From Marinobacterium sp. xm-d-530 (GTDB taxonomy: Bacteria; Pseudomonadota; Gammaproteobacteria; Pseudomonadales; Balneatricaceae), in assembly GCF_013283365.1 (NCBI RefSeq), contig NZ_WBYM01000001.1, positions 310,001 through 374,000 of the forward strand: DNA of 64,000 bases, in the 5' to 3' direction. The translations under genes were made by a program, and so were the position numbers. Positions 25,987-36,034 of the stretch are shown in pieces; the stretch's first letter is position 1; each line of letters opens with the position of its first letter. The notes beneath the pieces were generated by a model. The model made no database searches, had not been told where the DNA came from, and saw only the letters and a list, made by a program, of their open reading frames with translations.

Positions 25987-27206
25987 TACAAATGCCCCAT
26001 CAGAGCTGAATAATCGATAATAGACTGATAATAATCCTTACGCAGCCTTATTAGAGCCTCATATTGAACACTTAATTCGATTTGTCGTGTGATAATTTCA
26101 TTGAACGTAGACTGCCCCAATTTGCGACGCTCATCTAACTCAGCCAGAAGCCTTTCCCCCTCAGAGATCCGCCTCTCGATTAACTCAATACTGCGCGAAG
26201 TTAATTTGTTTAGGGTTTCTCGCTCACGCCGAGCCTTTGCTAAATCTAGAGATATCTGATCTCTTGCATCTTGAGCCTTGATAATACCGCGCTCAAGCTC
26301 CAAATCGCGGGAACTATTCGAACCGCCAGAGTAAATAGGTACAGACAATTTTAGGCCTGCCATACTTTGCGGTTTAGTTTCAGTATCAGAGAGCACAGAG
26401 AGGCTTGAGGTAAGCGTTATGCCATCCTTCTGCTGACTCAATTTCGATTGTAAATTAGCTATGTCGACATCAATATCGGCGACCTGTAGCTGTAACTCTC
26501 TTTGCTCACAGGCGCGATGGTCTATATTAGATGATTCAGTAAGATCTAAATCCAACTCGGGAACCTGATCCTCACCTAACTCCAAGCTCAATAAAGATCT
26601 CTCAATGCTTGCTTCAGCACCCAGACGTTTATTGATTAGTTCATTAGATTTAATTTCAGACTCAATAATTTCTTGAAGGCGATTTACTCCATTTTTCTCT
26701 TCAATCTCTAGAAAGTTACGCTGCATCTCAAGCCATTGCGCACGTTGATTGAATATATGTATTAGTTGCTGAGATGCACCAAAAGTTAATAGATCACTGT
26801 AAACTTGCTGTTTATTAGAAACCTCGATCGCTTTAAGTGAAAGGTCCAAGCGCTCCTGTTGTCGCGACAGCAGTTTTTGTTTGGTGGCCAGCGTCCAAAG
26901 AGATAAATCTAAGTTAATAGCGGCACCAACGTTATTTGCTGGCTTACCTTTGTCGTCCAAGCTTCTTGAAGTCTCAGTATAACTTGAGATATTGATAGGC
27001 AGCTCATCCATTTGAGATTGATTAATGGCATATTGGCGCTGCAAATCTTCTACGGAGATTTCATAGGACTTAGGCTTAGCTAAACTAGCAAACTCATTTG
27101 ACCTGAGCTGATCAAGAAACACCGCATCAACCAATAAACACGCATTAGCATTCATGCTCACTAGAGCTATGGCACGAGTAAGAACTTTGAAAAGGCTAGA
27201 ACACAT
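25986..27206 (-). CDS. TolC-like outer-membrane channel of the type I system
   Basis: This TolC/outer-membrane efflux protein has the long heptad-rich helices of the family (for example at residues 300-390). Its frame is open to 27242, but the ATG at 27206 gives a short signal-peptide-like start MCSSLFKVLTRAIALV and lies just after the stop of the upstream gene, so it is chosen (406 residues). Similarity to TolC is moderate. The place in the secretion operon supports the call. Confidence 0.82.
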   Translation of the reverse strand: MCSSLFKVLTRAIALVSMNANACLLVDAVFLDQLRSNEFASLAKPKSYEISVEDLQRQYAINQSQMDELPINISSYTETSRSLDDKGKPANNVGAAINLDLSLWTLATKQKLLSRQQERLDLSLKAIEVSNKQQVYSDLLTFGASQQLIHIFNQRAQWLEMQRNFLEIEEKNGVNRLQEIIESEIKSNELINKRLGAEASIERSLLSLELGEDQVPELDLDLTESSNIDHRACEQRELQLQVADIDVDIANLQSKLSQQKDGITLTSSLSVLSDTETKPQSMAGLKLSVPIYSGGSNSSRDLELERGIIKAQDARDQISLDLAKARRERETLNKLTSRSIELIERRISEGERLLAELDERRKLGQSTFNEIITRQIELSVQYEALIRLRKDYYQSIIDYSALMGHL

Positions 27207-27207
27207 C

Positions 27208-28158
27208 TTAGATCCCAAAATAGATATCAAGCCCATCGTCAAAAATGAGATCTGTAGTGTCAGAGAAAGTCGTTAGATTATCCACCAAATCAGTGCTTAA
27301 CAACTCAACATCATTAGATTGTGCATCAAATATTTGTGCAGTCTCTGTAACGGCATAATTTTCAAAAGGAAGGGAAAGGATATTCGATCCATCATCTAAA
27401 CTCGATGATAAATAGCTCCCCAAATCAGCTGACACCTTCGCTTGTGTCAAAATGCTTTCATAATCAATTAAAAGATCTTCACTCTGCGGATAGATAGGAT
27501 CACTCAACATAGACATCGATGATGCACCTAAATCAGCATCACTCGCTTGTGAAGTTACTTCGGAATCAGCCGCCACATCAGATGCGTCAGCTAATAAAGT
27601 ATCTGCAGCATTCTCAACTACTTGTTCGGCAGGCGCGAAAATAGTGTCAATTAATGTATCAGCCGCCAAGTCAGTGAGAGAGGCTAACCCATCTCCGGTA
27701 ATTTGAATTTGCGCCTCGCCCACACGAAATATTGTAGTCACATCATCGGATAAGTTTTCGACATCGAATACGACCTGCGTGGCCGCATGCAAATTCGCCA
27801 CTGCCCCTGAGGCTAGATCAATTTCTATAGACTGAGCAACCGTTGGGTCAAAGATCAAATCAACAGTCGTCTCATCAACCTTTATATTCAAAACATCTGC
27901 ATTCTGAAATAGAAGAGAACGACTAGTCGCTATTACATTGCTAGTTGGGCCATCAAGAACAGCATAATTGCCAAATCCATTTAATAGCGACAGCCCTCCT
28001 TCACTATCCAGCCAATCGTAATTTGGATTGCCTGCCAGTTGATGATCTAACTGAGATTTATCACCCAAAAGCTGCAGAAACAGTAAGGCATCACTTTTAC
28101 TAGTCACACTAGAAAAGTCAGGAAAGACCAAATCATCTCCGAGGGAAGTGTAAATCAT
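27208..28158 (-). CDS. Acidic protein of unknown function in the type I secretion operon
   Basis: I do not recognise this protein. The ATG at 28158 (MIYTSLGDDLVFPDFSS) gives 316 residues. The frame is open further to 28356, but that part would run into the divergent RTX gene and looks non-coding. It is very acidic, almost free of cysteine, has no membrane helix or signal peptide, and ends LIFDDGLDIYFGI. It lies first in the secretion operon and abuts the TolC-like gene. It may be a second type I substrate or an accessory factor. Confidence 0.65.
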   Translation of the reverse strand: MIYTSLGDDLVFPDFSSVTSKSDALLFLQLLGDKSQLDHQLAGNPNYDWLDSEGGLSLLNGFGNYAVLDGPTSNVIATSRSLLFQNADVLNIKVDETTVDLIFDPTVAQSIEIDLASGAVANLHAATQVVFDVENLSDDVTTIFRVGEAQIQITGDGLASLTDLAADTLIDTIFAPAEQVVENAADTLLADASDVAADSEVTSQASDADLGASSMSMLSDPIYPQSEDLLIDYESILTQAKVSADLGSYLSSSLDDGSNILSLPFENYAVTETAQIFDAQSNDVELLSTDLVDNLTTFSDTTDLIFDDGLDIYFGI

Positions 28159-28188
28159 TGTTTGCCTAATAAATTGAAGTCTGATTAA

Positions 28189-28204
28189 GGTTACATGAGT
28201 AACC
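28189..28204. promoter_or_regulatory. Inverted repeat 1 in the RTX/secretion divergent spacer
   Basis: The arms GGTTAC and GTAACC flank four bases. It lies about 30 bases ahead of the leftward operon's start codon. The second repeat at 28302-28320 has the same GTTAC/GTAAC core, so one regulator may bind both. Confidence 0.45.
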
Positions 28205-28301
28205 GAAACAATTGAAGAAGGACACCAAAACAAGATCACACTAATGGACTTGATAGAATGGAAATTAGTGCCATAATGTAGAAATTGATCCAAGAAGGAT
28301 T

Positions 28302-28320
28302 TGTTACGTATTAAGTAACA
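28302..28320. promoter_or_regulatory. Inverted repeat 2 in the RTX/secretion divergent spacer
   Basis: The arms TGTTAC and GTAACA flank seven bases, 18 bases ahead of the RTX start codon. It repeats the core of the site at 28189-28204. Confidence 0.45.
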
Positions 28321-28338
28321 GTAAAAGAGAATTCCAAC

Positions 28339-31300
28339 ATGGCTACTTACATTCAAAACCTAATTAATTCCGCACGCGTTGCTGCAAATGGCACTGCTTA
28401 CGGAGACTATCTATCTGATAATTACTATGACAATTATGACTTAGCCGTTCTATATGGCTATGGTGGTTACGATTCGTTCGTTGGCGGTTCAGGTACAGAT
28501 ATTTTTGTAGGTGGCACTGGAGAGTCTGAGTGGTCAAACGAAATTCTCTACAGAAATGAATATGAAAACTATTCAAATAATGGCGTAGTCATATTCTCCG
28601 GAGGCGAAACGATTGACTGGGCCGGTAACATCGTCACCGAGGGGCCCACCAATCTGACATCGCCAGCAGGAGACCTATACTCTTTTTACTCCGAAGTTTG
28701 GGATGGTGATCTTTTTCCAAGCTACGCGTACTTTAACAATCTTCTTGATATGGGTTCGATGGGTTCCCTTAGCTACTTCACGATGAGCGATCTCGACAGT
28801 GTGGATGGCTTTGCAAGAGACACATCCGGCTCAGTCGACTTTTTTACAAATATAAACCAATTTTGGGGCACTGCGAGTGACGATGTTTTCTTTGGCGCAC
28901 CAGACTCTGAATTTGTAGGTTTCAATCCTGAAGGCGGCAATGACATGGTGCTAGGAAGTAATTCTAGCACTTGGGAAAAACTCAATTTTAAGTCAATGAC
29001 CGATGGCTCTGGAATAATCGTTGATGCCGACATGGGTATGGCGTTCAGTGAAGTGGGCAACACCCTTTTCAGTAATATAGAAGATTTTTCCGGCACGCAA
29101 TATTCAGACCTTATGATAGCTAGCTACGCTACCTCTGCGTCTGGCTCGTCAAACTACGGCTCTCGCCTACAAGGTAACGATGGAAACGACTACCTATTCG
29201 GGGGACAAGAATGGGATGACATTGTTGGTGGTTTAGGAAGTGATTACATCGACTTTGGCACGGGCGAAGGCGGTAGACTGCAGTACGATATAGAACTATC
29301 TAGCAACGCTTCAATTGACAGGCTAAGCATAAGCATGAAGCCGGACAACTCTGGCTTCGCAATATACCTTGATAACACTCTCCTTGGTTCGATCGAGTTT
29401 TCTACAGCCAATCAATACGACATAAATAGCATCATTTCTGCGTTACATAACAATACAGAGATCCAAGACGCACAAGATTATGGTAGTTACGTCGGCTCTA
29501 ATCTTGTCGACACAATCATGTCGCAGTCGAACAGCTATGGCACCACAGCAATTAACACCGCTTTAAAAACTACTGGCGACTTAAACTATTATCATTGGGA
29601 CACATCTTCCCAAACAGATAACACTAGCTCAGTGAGCGATACCGTCTTTAACGCATCGGAAATAGCATTCAACTTACGAGATTCCAACGGCAATACAGTT
29701 GATAGACTTGTATTTGACGTGAACAACTCAGCACAAACCCTGACAGTACTGAATAGTGGCTTTTTAGATAGTCCTGTTTTCTATTGGACTCGCTGGGATG
29801 ACTGGCGTCTAACAGGTACTGATTCCAGTGACACGATTATCTACGATGAATATGCAGCTACCGGGCCGAATGGTGAAAATCCAGACCTTACATGGGGCCG
29901 CGTAGACCCAGGTGCAGGTGATGATTTAGTTGATGTGTCTGCAAGCCAAAATGGCGTAGAAATCTTAAGCTCATCTGACAATGACACAATTATTGGCTCC
30001 CAAGACTGGTATGACCAACTTGTCTTTGATGCCTACAGCAACACCGCTGTAATCGTTAATGCCATAACTGGTGAAGTCACAGATGAATTCGGCAACACCG
30101 ATTCTGTAGAAAATATCGATCAGTTCCGAATGACCGCCGGTGATGACATCATCTATGCTGCTCATGATACTGATGCAACAGGTATGGCCGGCAATGATAC
30201 CTTTGTTGGCTCAACTGGCTGGACGAACGTTCGTTATGACCAGGAGCATTGGGATAACCCTAATCCACAAGGCGTTATTGTCAACTTCGGCCCGTCTACT
30301 CAATATATTTATGGTATAGATGAGAATGGGGATGTAACAGCAAGTTTCCTAGATTCGCATACAGCCCTGGATACCTTTGGCGACCTTGATACATTCATTG
30401 CTGGTGAGTTTGGAGAGTACTTCAAAAACATCCGCGGTTCGCGCTACGAGGATGACATTTTAATTGGTGGCGAAGACTACAACTCCATCCGCGGTGAAGG
30501 TGGATACGACATCATCGACGGCGGCATTGGTGGCGGTGAAACCAGCTACATGTGGTCAAGCGCACAAGACGATCTCCCCTCCTCGGGTATCATCGCAAAC
30601 CTTACCGATATGTACATTTCAGTTGATGATGGCGGGACTCAGACCGGCTTCATCGGCGACTTCAATACCGTATTCCAAGGTAGTACAACTCCGGGCTACA
30701 TGCTGGATACCAATAGCATCATCGACAACTACGGCTACACCGATGCGGTTCGCAACATCAACTACCTCGGCGCAACCGGATTTGACGATGTGCTGTTCGT
30801 CGAAAATCTTGGCGTGGTTGACCCGCGCTATGAGATCGCATGGTCTAGCGTAGATCCGGGTGCCGGACGAGACCTTATCATCGGTGGTGTGGACGTAAAT
30901 ACCGGCTACAGCAACGATGAAATCGCGATGAACCGTGTGAATTACAGTGCGGCGGATGATTTTTGGCGCTGGCAGTCCGAGTGGATTAACGAACAATTAA
31001 GCGAAGAAGGCAAACAGCCAATACCTGAACCTACCGGTATCTCTATTGATCTGGCCAACTCGAAGTTCACACTCTCATGGGATGGAACGAATACAACTTT
31101 CACTGATGCGCTAGCTAATTCCGGCATTACGGGCGCAGCAGAGTGGGCCGCTGGTGCAGGCGATGGCACCTTCTTTGCTGCCCAACAGTACTTTGACGCC
31201 TACACCTGGAACTCATGGAGTTCTTGGAACACCGCCATGGCACCTATTACGGCTGTAGCCTACGAAATTACGGACCCCTTCGGAGACACCGACTTAGTCT

Positions 31301-34300
31301 TCAACCTCTTCTCATTTGAGGGCACGGACTACGAAGACCAAATCTTCGGTGACGAAGAGCGCAACTACCTGCGAGGCCGCGAGGGTGATGACCTGTTACG
31401 CGGTGGCGAGGGAGACGACCGTCTCTCAGGTGACCAAGGCGACGACACCCTGTACGGTGACGAAGGCCGCGATGCCCTCTTTGGCCGTGACGGCTCCGAT
31501 ACACTCTACATGTCGGGCGAGTCAGAGATCGTTGGCGGTTCAGCGACCTCAGCGCTGAATGATGATGACGCGGCATACGGCGGCGCCGGTTACGATGTGG
31601 CCGTCTTTACTATCGCTGCCAGCGAACTCGCTAATGCAACAGCAATAACCGACGCCGGTCAGAGTGCCTTCGAGCAGTACTTTAATATCGAGAAACTCGA
31701 TACCAACGTAGTTCAGGTAACGCGCCTGAATAGCGCAGGTGGCTCGTCAGACTCAGACCTCCTAGTTGGAATCAATGCGATCGAGCTTCGCGATGAAAAT
31801 GGCACCCTTATTGAGACTCGCACTGCTGAATTCGCACAGCAAACCATTACCGGCGGTGGTGCAATTCTGCTCGGTGGCTCCGGTGCAGACGAAATCAAAG
31901 CCGATGGTGATGCCCGTCTGGTGACGCTGGGCGCCGGCAACGATGTCCTCTATGTGACTGGTACGAACGGATCGAACACCGATGAAGTGCTGACAGTAAG
32001 CTTGGGATCGGGAGCTGACCGCGTTGTCATCGATCGGGAGTTTAGTGGCCAGATCGTTCTCAGCTCGGTCAACGATAACACTCTGGATGCGACCCAAAAC
32101 TTCGATCGCATCGACCTAGATGGGCGCGAAATTATCGATGTCCAGTTTGTACTCAGAGAAGAAGATGGCCAGCGTTACTTCGACACAGTAACGGTACTTG
32201 ATGGTGGATCGACCATCACCATCGAGAAGGCGCTGAAAGAGACGATCGACTCAGGCACAGGCGAATCTTACTGGGAAAACTACAATACGGTAGATGGATT
32301 CAGAATCTGGTCGAAAGCGTTTTCGACTGAGCATGACTACGGCGATCGCCCGTATGAGGATTTCATCATCGGCGATCATTTCGCCAACACTGATGCAAAA
32401 CTAACCATTGCCGATCTAGACGGCACCAACGTTCTCGACGGTTGGGAGCTTGATCGCGAGTACGATAACGACGGTCTGATCTTATTCGGTGATACCGGTG
32501 AAGATCTAATTTATGGATCTGCTAAAGGAGATCATCTATATGGTGGTACCGGCCATGACTACCTCAGCGGTGATTACGGCTCTGATCTTATTTACGGTGG
32601 CGAGGGTAACGACCTTCTCCAAGGCGGCAAAGGCAGCGATACATTAGTAGGTGGTTCGGGCTCTGATACCTACATCGTATCTACAGGCCAAAGCACTTTC
32701 CTCGACTTTTCAGATGGTTTCAATGGGTCCTTCCCAACAGCGACGTTGGTGAAATCGACCGTTGATGTCATCCAAGATGCGTCGGGTGATAACGATCGCA
32801 TTTTCCTAGATTCGTTCGGAAAAGCGTTCACCTTTGATGGTTATCGTAACGAGGTGACGCTAGAGGACGGCGTACTCACGCTTAAAAACACCGTTGATAG
32901 CGCACTTGGCCAACAGTTCATCCTGTCACCTGGTACCGAAGACTTTAATTTCAGAACGACCCCTGTTAGCTACTATGGCATTGATTCCGCGGCTGTAGAC
33001 TGGGATACCAATGGTTTCACCTGGGATGATGAGTCCTACTTTGACCTGTATGACATTGAGACCTATCCCGGGTTCGATGACATCGGCTCGAGCGATCAAG
33101 ACACTCTTAAGGCTGCATTCCAGGCAGATCCAGACGGGTTCCTACAGAACCTGAAAGACGTTGCAAAGGGTGATATCACGCTGGCATCTGACGCAGCGAC
33201 CTATAATCTGTACGCCGATTACGCAAGTAAACTTGAGTTCCTAAATTTATCGACCGGTCTAGGCAAAAACCTTGTCAATTCGGCTGATTTCGATGGAGCA
33301 ACTTCTGGCTTTGCTATCGAGGGCTTTTACGAAGGCGCTGATTCGGTCGAGAGCATCCTTCTGCCAAACTACGATCTAATCACAGATCCAAATGTTGTGA
33401 TGGCGCTGAAGCAGTACGAATCAGAGTTGATTGCCAAATATGATGAAGAGGGCCGACTCAACGAGAATGCACTGCTTGGCGAAGAACTTCTCGCCTTTGC
33501 TGTTGATAACGGCATGCTCTCGCAGTACACCCTCTCAGCGTCCGGTATTGCAGACCAGTCGTCTACAGACGGTTACTTCCTAGTAGCGAATAAAGACCGC
33601 GAGTCCGAACACGGTGTTGCCAACGAGGACGGTTCACTCTCCTACGCATTCATAAGCCGCGCATCGGATGGTAGCGCGCACATGGAGATCGGCCTTGTCG
33701 ACACAGTTGATCTAGTGGAAGTATTTGTTGAGCCTGGCTATACACCTCCAGGCTCTATAACGAGTACTTACAACCTCTCCATGACGCCATTTAGCACCAC
33801 GACAGCTAATACAGGAGACGAATTTACCGATCGGCAGAGCTTGTTCGTTCTGAAATCAGCACTAACCGAGTTGGGAATGCCTACCGATGAGAATGGCCAG
33901 CTTAGCGGGATCATCAGCGACATATCGCAGAATCAAATTCTTGATATGGGCCAAATTATCGCCGCATACGAATACGATGAAATTCTTGACTCGATTGGTT
34001 ACTCAATATCCGACAACCACACACTCACCATCGGCGCCAAGGGTGATGATATCCTTTACGGAACCGACGGAGTCAGCAAAAATGGCCAAGACTCGCTTGA
34101 TGACTTCCTGATCGGTAACGATGGCGACGACCGCATCGAGGCCGGTGCTGGCTATAACTTTGTTATGGGTGGTGCAGGCGACGATACTTTCGTAATCTAC
34201 AACGAAAGCCAGAATACACGAATATTCGGTGACCACTTCTATCACAACGTCAACCAAGATGGCGAGTGGGACACCGCGGGTGTAAACGAGTCTGGCAGCA

Positions 34301-35361
34301 ACGACCAAATACTGATCGACTTCAACCGTTCAGATGTTGAGCTGTTCGAGGTAGACAACGGTCGCTACGTCATGGTGTACGATCGCAACGGGGACACCAC
34401 ACCAACCATGGCTGAAGATCCTCAAGAGTTTAATGTGGATGACTACGACTGGCAGCGAGATAACACAAAGGACGACATCGTTGTCGAGATCAATAACGTT
34501 GAGAAACTGATTTTCGCCGATACGACGATTAATCTGCGGGGGCCGGAGGTTGTTGATCTATCGAATGTTAACGGGGCTGAAATTTCATATGCTGAGAGGA
34601 ATATCGCGTTCAAGGTAGACGGCGATATGATCGAAGTCAATGCTAGCGTTACTGAGCAGATAGAGCTATCCAGAACATTCCTTTACGCAGAGATAAAGGG
34701 CGGAGTCTACGATGGCTACAGACATTATGACCCCAACTTCAATTACGCTTATAAGTGGGGCCAAGTATATAAGTACAACTACGAATTAGTGTACGACATC
34801 GAATATGAAGATATCACAACCGAAAGTGTACTTTGGCAGGGTGACCGCGCCTATGTCTCAGAGTTTCTTTTCAGCGACGAATCGGTAAGTGTTATTAACC
34901 TTGACCGAAAAGATATCAATTCAAATGATTTTTATACGCAAGACTCAGGCTCGATATTCACATCCGGTATCGAGATCGACTTGTCAGGCCATAATATAAT
35001 ATTTGGCACTGACGGCGATGATATTATCGATGCTGGTGAGGGCGATGATCTTATTCTTGGTGGAAGTGGAAATGATTACTTAGTCGGTGGTACAGGCACC
35101 AACGTCATCCTAGGCGGATCGGGTAACGATGTATTGAAAGCTTATGATGGTGACCTCACGGGACTTATCAGCGAAAACATTATGATTGGAGGAGCGGGCG
35201 TCGATCAGATCGAGACTTCATCAGCAGTCGACATAGCTGCAACTGATGCTATAGATGTTAGCGGGGATGGTGTTTTCAACGATGTCGATATCACGTTGAT
35301 TAATACGATTGCCGACGAGGATCTGTTGAATAAGCTGTTTGAAGACGACGAATGGAGCTGA
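28339..35361 (+). CDS. Giant RTX protein, type I secreted
   Basis: This 2340-residue acidic protein has calcium-binding GGxGxDxLx nonapeptide repeats in separate blocks: about residues 280-310, 700-725, 997-1057 (FGDEERNYLRGREGDD and on), 1378-1449, 1895-1954 and 2217-2293. There is no Sec signal peptide. The C-terminus is acidic and ends LLNKLFEDDEWS, fitting an uncleaved type I signal. Between the blocks are beta-rich stretches without a recognised catalytic domain. The secretion system lies divergently next door. It may be an S-layer-like or adhesive surface protein bound to the polymer made nearby. The middle of the gene looks more GC-rich than its ends. Confidence 0.9.
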   Translation: MATYIQNLINSARVAANGTAYGDYLSDNYYDNYDLAVLYGYGGYDSFVGGSGTDIFVGGTGESEWSNEILYRNEYENYSNNGVVIFSGGETIDWAGNIVTEGPTNLTSPAGDLYSFYSEVWDGDLFPSYAYFNNLLDMGSMGSLSYFTMSDLDSVDGFARDTSGSVDFFTNINQFWGTASDDVFFGAPDSEFVGFNPEGGNDMVLGSNSSTWEKLNFKSMTDGSGIIVDADMGMAFSEVGNTLFSNIEDFSGTQYSDLMIASYATSASGSSNYGSRLQGNDGNDYLFGGQEWDDIVGGLGSDYIDFGTGEGGRLQYDIELSSNASIDRLSISMKPDNSGFAIYLDNTLLGSIEFSTANQYDINSIISALHNNTEIQDAQDYGSYVGSNLVDTIMSQSNSYGTTAINTALKTTGDLNYYHWDTSSQTDNTSSVSDTVFNASEIAFNLRDSNGNTVDRLVFDVNNSAQTLTVLNSGFLDSPVFYWTRWDDWRLTGTDSSDTIIYDEYAATGPNGENPDLTWGRVDPGAGDDLVDVSASQNGVEILSSSDNDTIIGSQDWYDQLVFDAYSNTAVIVNAITGEVTDEFGNTDSVENIDQFRMTAGDDIIYAAHDTDATGMAGNDTFVGSTGWTNVRYDQEHWDNPNPQGVIVNFGPSTQYIYGIDENGDVTASFLDSHTALDTFGDLDTFIAGEFGEYFKNIRGSRYEDDILIGGEDYNSIRGEGGYDIIDGGIGGGETSYMWSSAQDDLPSSGIIANLTDMYISVDDGGTQTGFIGDFNTVFQGSTTPGYMLDTNSIIDNYGYTDAVRNINYLGATGFDDVLFVENLGVVDPRYEIAWSSVDPGAGRDLIIGGVDVNTGYSNDEIAMNRVNYSAADDFWRWQSEWINEQLSEEGKQPIPEPTGISIDLANSKFTLSWDGTNTTFTDALANSGITGAAEWAAGAGDGTFFAAQQYFDAYTWNSWSSWNTAMAPITAVAYEITDPFGDTDLVFNLFSFEGTDYEDQIFGDEERNYLRGREGDDLLRGGEGDDRLSGDQGDDTLYGDEGRDALFGRDGSDTLYMSGESEIVGGSATSALNDDDAAYGGAGYDVAVFTIAASELANATAITDAGQSAFEQYFNIEKLDTNVVQVTRLNSAGGSSDSDLLVGINAIELRDENGTLIETRTAEFAQQTITGGGAILLGGSGADEIKADGDARLVTLGAGNDVLYVTGTNGSNTDEVLTVSLGSGADRVVIDREFSGQIVLSSVNDNTLDATQNFDRIDLDGREIIDVQFVLREEDGQRYFDTVTVLDGGSTITIEKALKETIDSGTGESYWENYNTVDGFRIWSKAFSTEHDYGDRPYEDFIIGDHFANTDAKLTIADLDGTNVLDGWELDREYDNDGLILFGDTGEDLIYGSAKGDHLYGGTGHDYLSGDYGSDLIYGGEGNDLLQGGKGSDTLVGGSGSDTYIVSTGQSTFLDFSDGFNGSFPTATLVKSTVDVIQDASGDNDRIFLDSFGKAFTFDGYRNEVTLEDGVLTLKNTVDSALGQQFILSPGTEDFNFRTTPVSYYGIDSAAVDWDTNGFTWDDESYFDLYDIETYPGFDDIGSSDQDTLKAAFQADPDGFLQNLKDVAKGDITLASDAATYNLYADYASKLEFLNLSTGLGKNLVNSADFDGATSGFAIEGFYEGADSVESILLPNYDLITDPNVVMALKQYESELIAKYDEEGRLNENALLGEELLAFAVDNGMLSQYTLSASGIADQSSTDGYFLVANKDRESEHGVANEDGSLSYAFISRASDGSAHMEIGLVDTVDLVEVFVEPGYTPPGSITSTYNLSMTPFSTTTANTGDEFTDRQSLFVLKSALTELGMPTDENGQLSGIISDISQNQILDMGQIIAAYEYDEILDSIGYSISDNHTLTIGAKGDDILYGTDGVSKNGQDSLDDFLIGNDGDDRIEAGAGYNFVMGGAGDDTFVIYNESQNTRIFGDHFYHNVNQDGEWDTAGVNESGSNDQILIDFNRSDVELFEVDNGRYVMVYDRNGDTTPTMAEDPQEFNVDDYDWQRDNTKDDIVVEINNVEKLIFADTTINLRGPEVVDLSNVNGAEISYAERNIAFKVDGDMIEVNASVTEQIELSRTFLYAEIKGGVYDGYRHYDPNFNYAYKWGQVYKYNYELVYDIEYEDITTESVLWQGDRAYVSEFLFSDESVSVINLDRKDINSNDFYTQDSGSIFTSGIEIDLSGHNIIFGTDGDDIIDAGEGDDLILGGSGNDYLVGGTGTNVILGGSGNDVLKAYDGDLTGLISENIMIGGAGVDQIETSSAVDIAATDAIDVSGDGVFNDVDITLINTIADEDLLNKLFEDDEWS

Positions 35362-35370
35362 TTAATGATA

Positions 35371-35402
35371 TCGGGTAGGGCGACCCACATCGTCCTACCC
35401 GA
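35371..35402 (+). terminator. Long hairpin after the RTX gene
   Basis: A 13-pair stem (TCGGGTAGGGCGA with its complement, one G-T pair) and a six-base loop lie ten bases past the RTX stop codon. There is no T-run, so it may slow RNA decay or end transcription with help, rather than act as a classical terminator. Confidence 0.5.
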
Positions 35403-35440
35403 CAAGATTGACGCATAGGTTGCGATGAACGAACGAGATT

Positions 35441-36034
35441 CTATTTATTACCAGTGAATTTATGGGTAGTGACCTCCCCTTGGGCTGTTACATCTTCACG
35501 TTTCAAAACCTTTATAGCAGTGAGCCAGAGTATTTTTAAGTCTAATAGAAAGCTCTGATTCTCAACGTACCAGACATCAAGTTCGAACTTCTGTTCCCAC
35601 GAGATAGCATTGCGACCGTTGACCTGAGCCCACCCAGTAACACCGGGGCGGACGTCGTGACGCCGCGCCTGACGGGAATCATAAAGCGGCAAGTACTCCA
35701 CCAGCAGTGGGCGAGGGCCGACAAGACTCATATCCCCTCGGATTACGTTCCACACCTCTGGTAACTCATCCAAGCTGGTGGATCTAAGCAGACGCCCAAA
35801 CTTCCCCAAACGCTGCGCATCTGGCAACGGGTTACCTTCAGAGTCAAACGCATCTCGCATAGACCTGAACTTATACATTGTGAAGATTCGACCATGAAGA
35901 CCCGGCCTTTGCTGTTTGAAGAAAACGGGTCGACCAAGCACAAGGGCTACTAAAATGTAGATCACTACAAATATTGGGAGTAGCAGCAACGCAACAAACA
36001 AGGCGGTAAGCAAGTCGAAAGATCTCTTAAGCAT
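35441..36034 (-). CDS. Initiating sugar-phosphate transferase (PglC/WbaP-like core)
   Basis: This enzyme moves a sugar-1-phosphate onto undecaprenyl phosphate to start the repeat unit. It has one re-entrant hydrophobic segment (LLTALFVALLLLPIFVVIY) and the family motifs FFKQQRPGLHGRIFTMYKFRSM, RLLRSTSLDELPEVWNVI and GDMSLVGPRPLL. The D-E pair in SLDELPE is catalytic in PglC. The ATG at 36034 (197 residues) is preferred; the frame is open to 36082 inside the previous gene. It overlaps that gene by eight bases. It is the last gene of the cluster. Confidence 0.93.
   Translation of the reverse strand: MLKRSFDLLTALFVALLLLPIFVVIYILVALVLGRPVFFKQQRPGLHGRIFTMYKFRSMRDAFDSEGNPLPDAQRLGKFGRLLRSTSLDELPEVWNVIRGDMSLVGPRPLLVEYLPLYDSRQARRHDVRPGVTGWAQVNGRNAISWEQKFELDVWYVENQSFLLDLKILWLTAIKVLKREDVTAQGEVTTHKFTGNK

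Noticed and set aside
30464-31576. Long open frames on both strands inside the RTX gene
   Set aside because: They are shadows of the repeat-rich, more GC-rich RTX reading frame and lack ribosome-binding sites.
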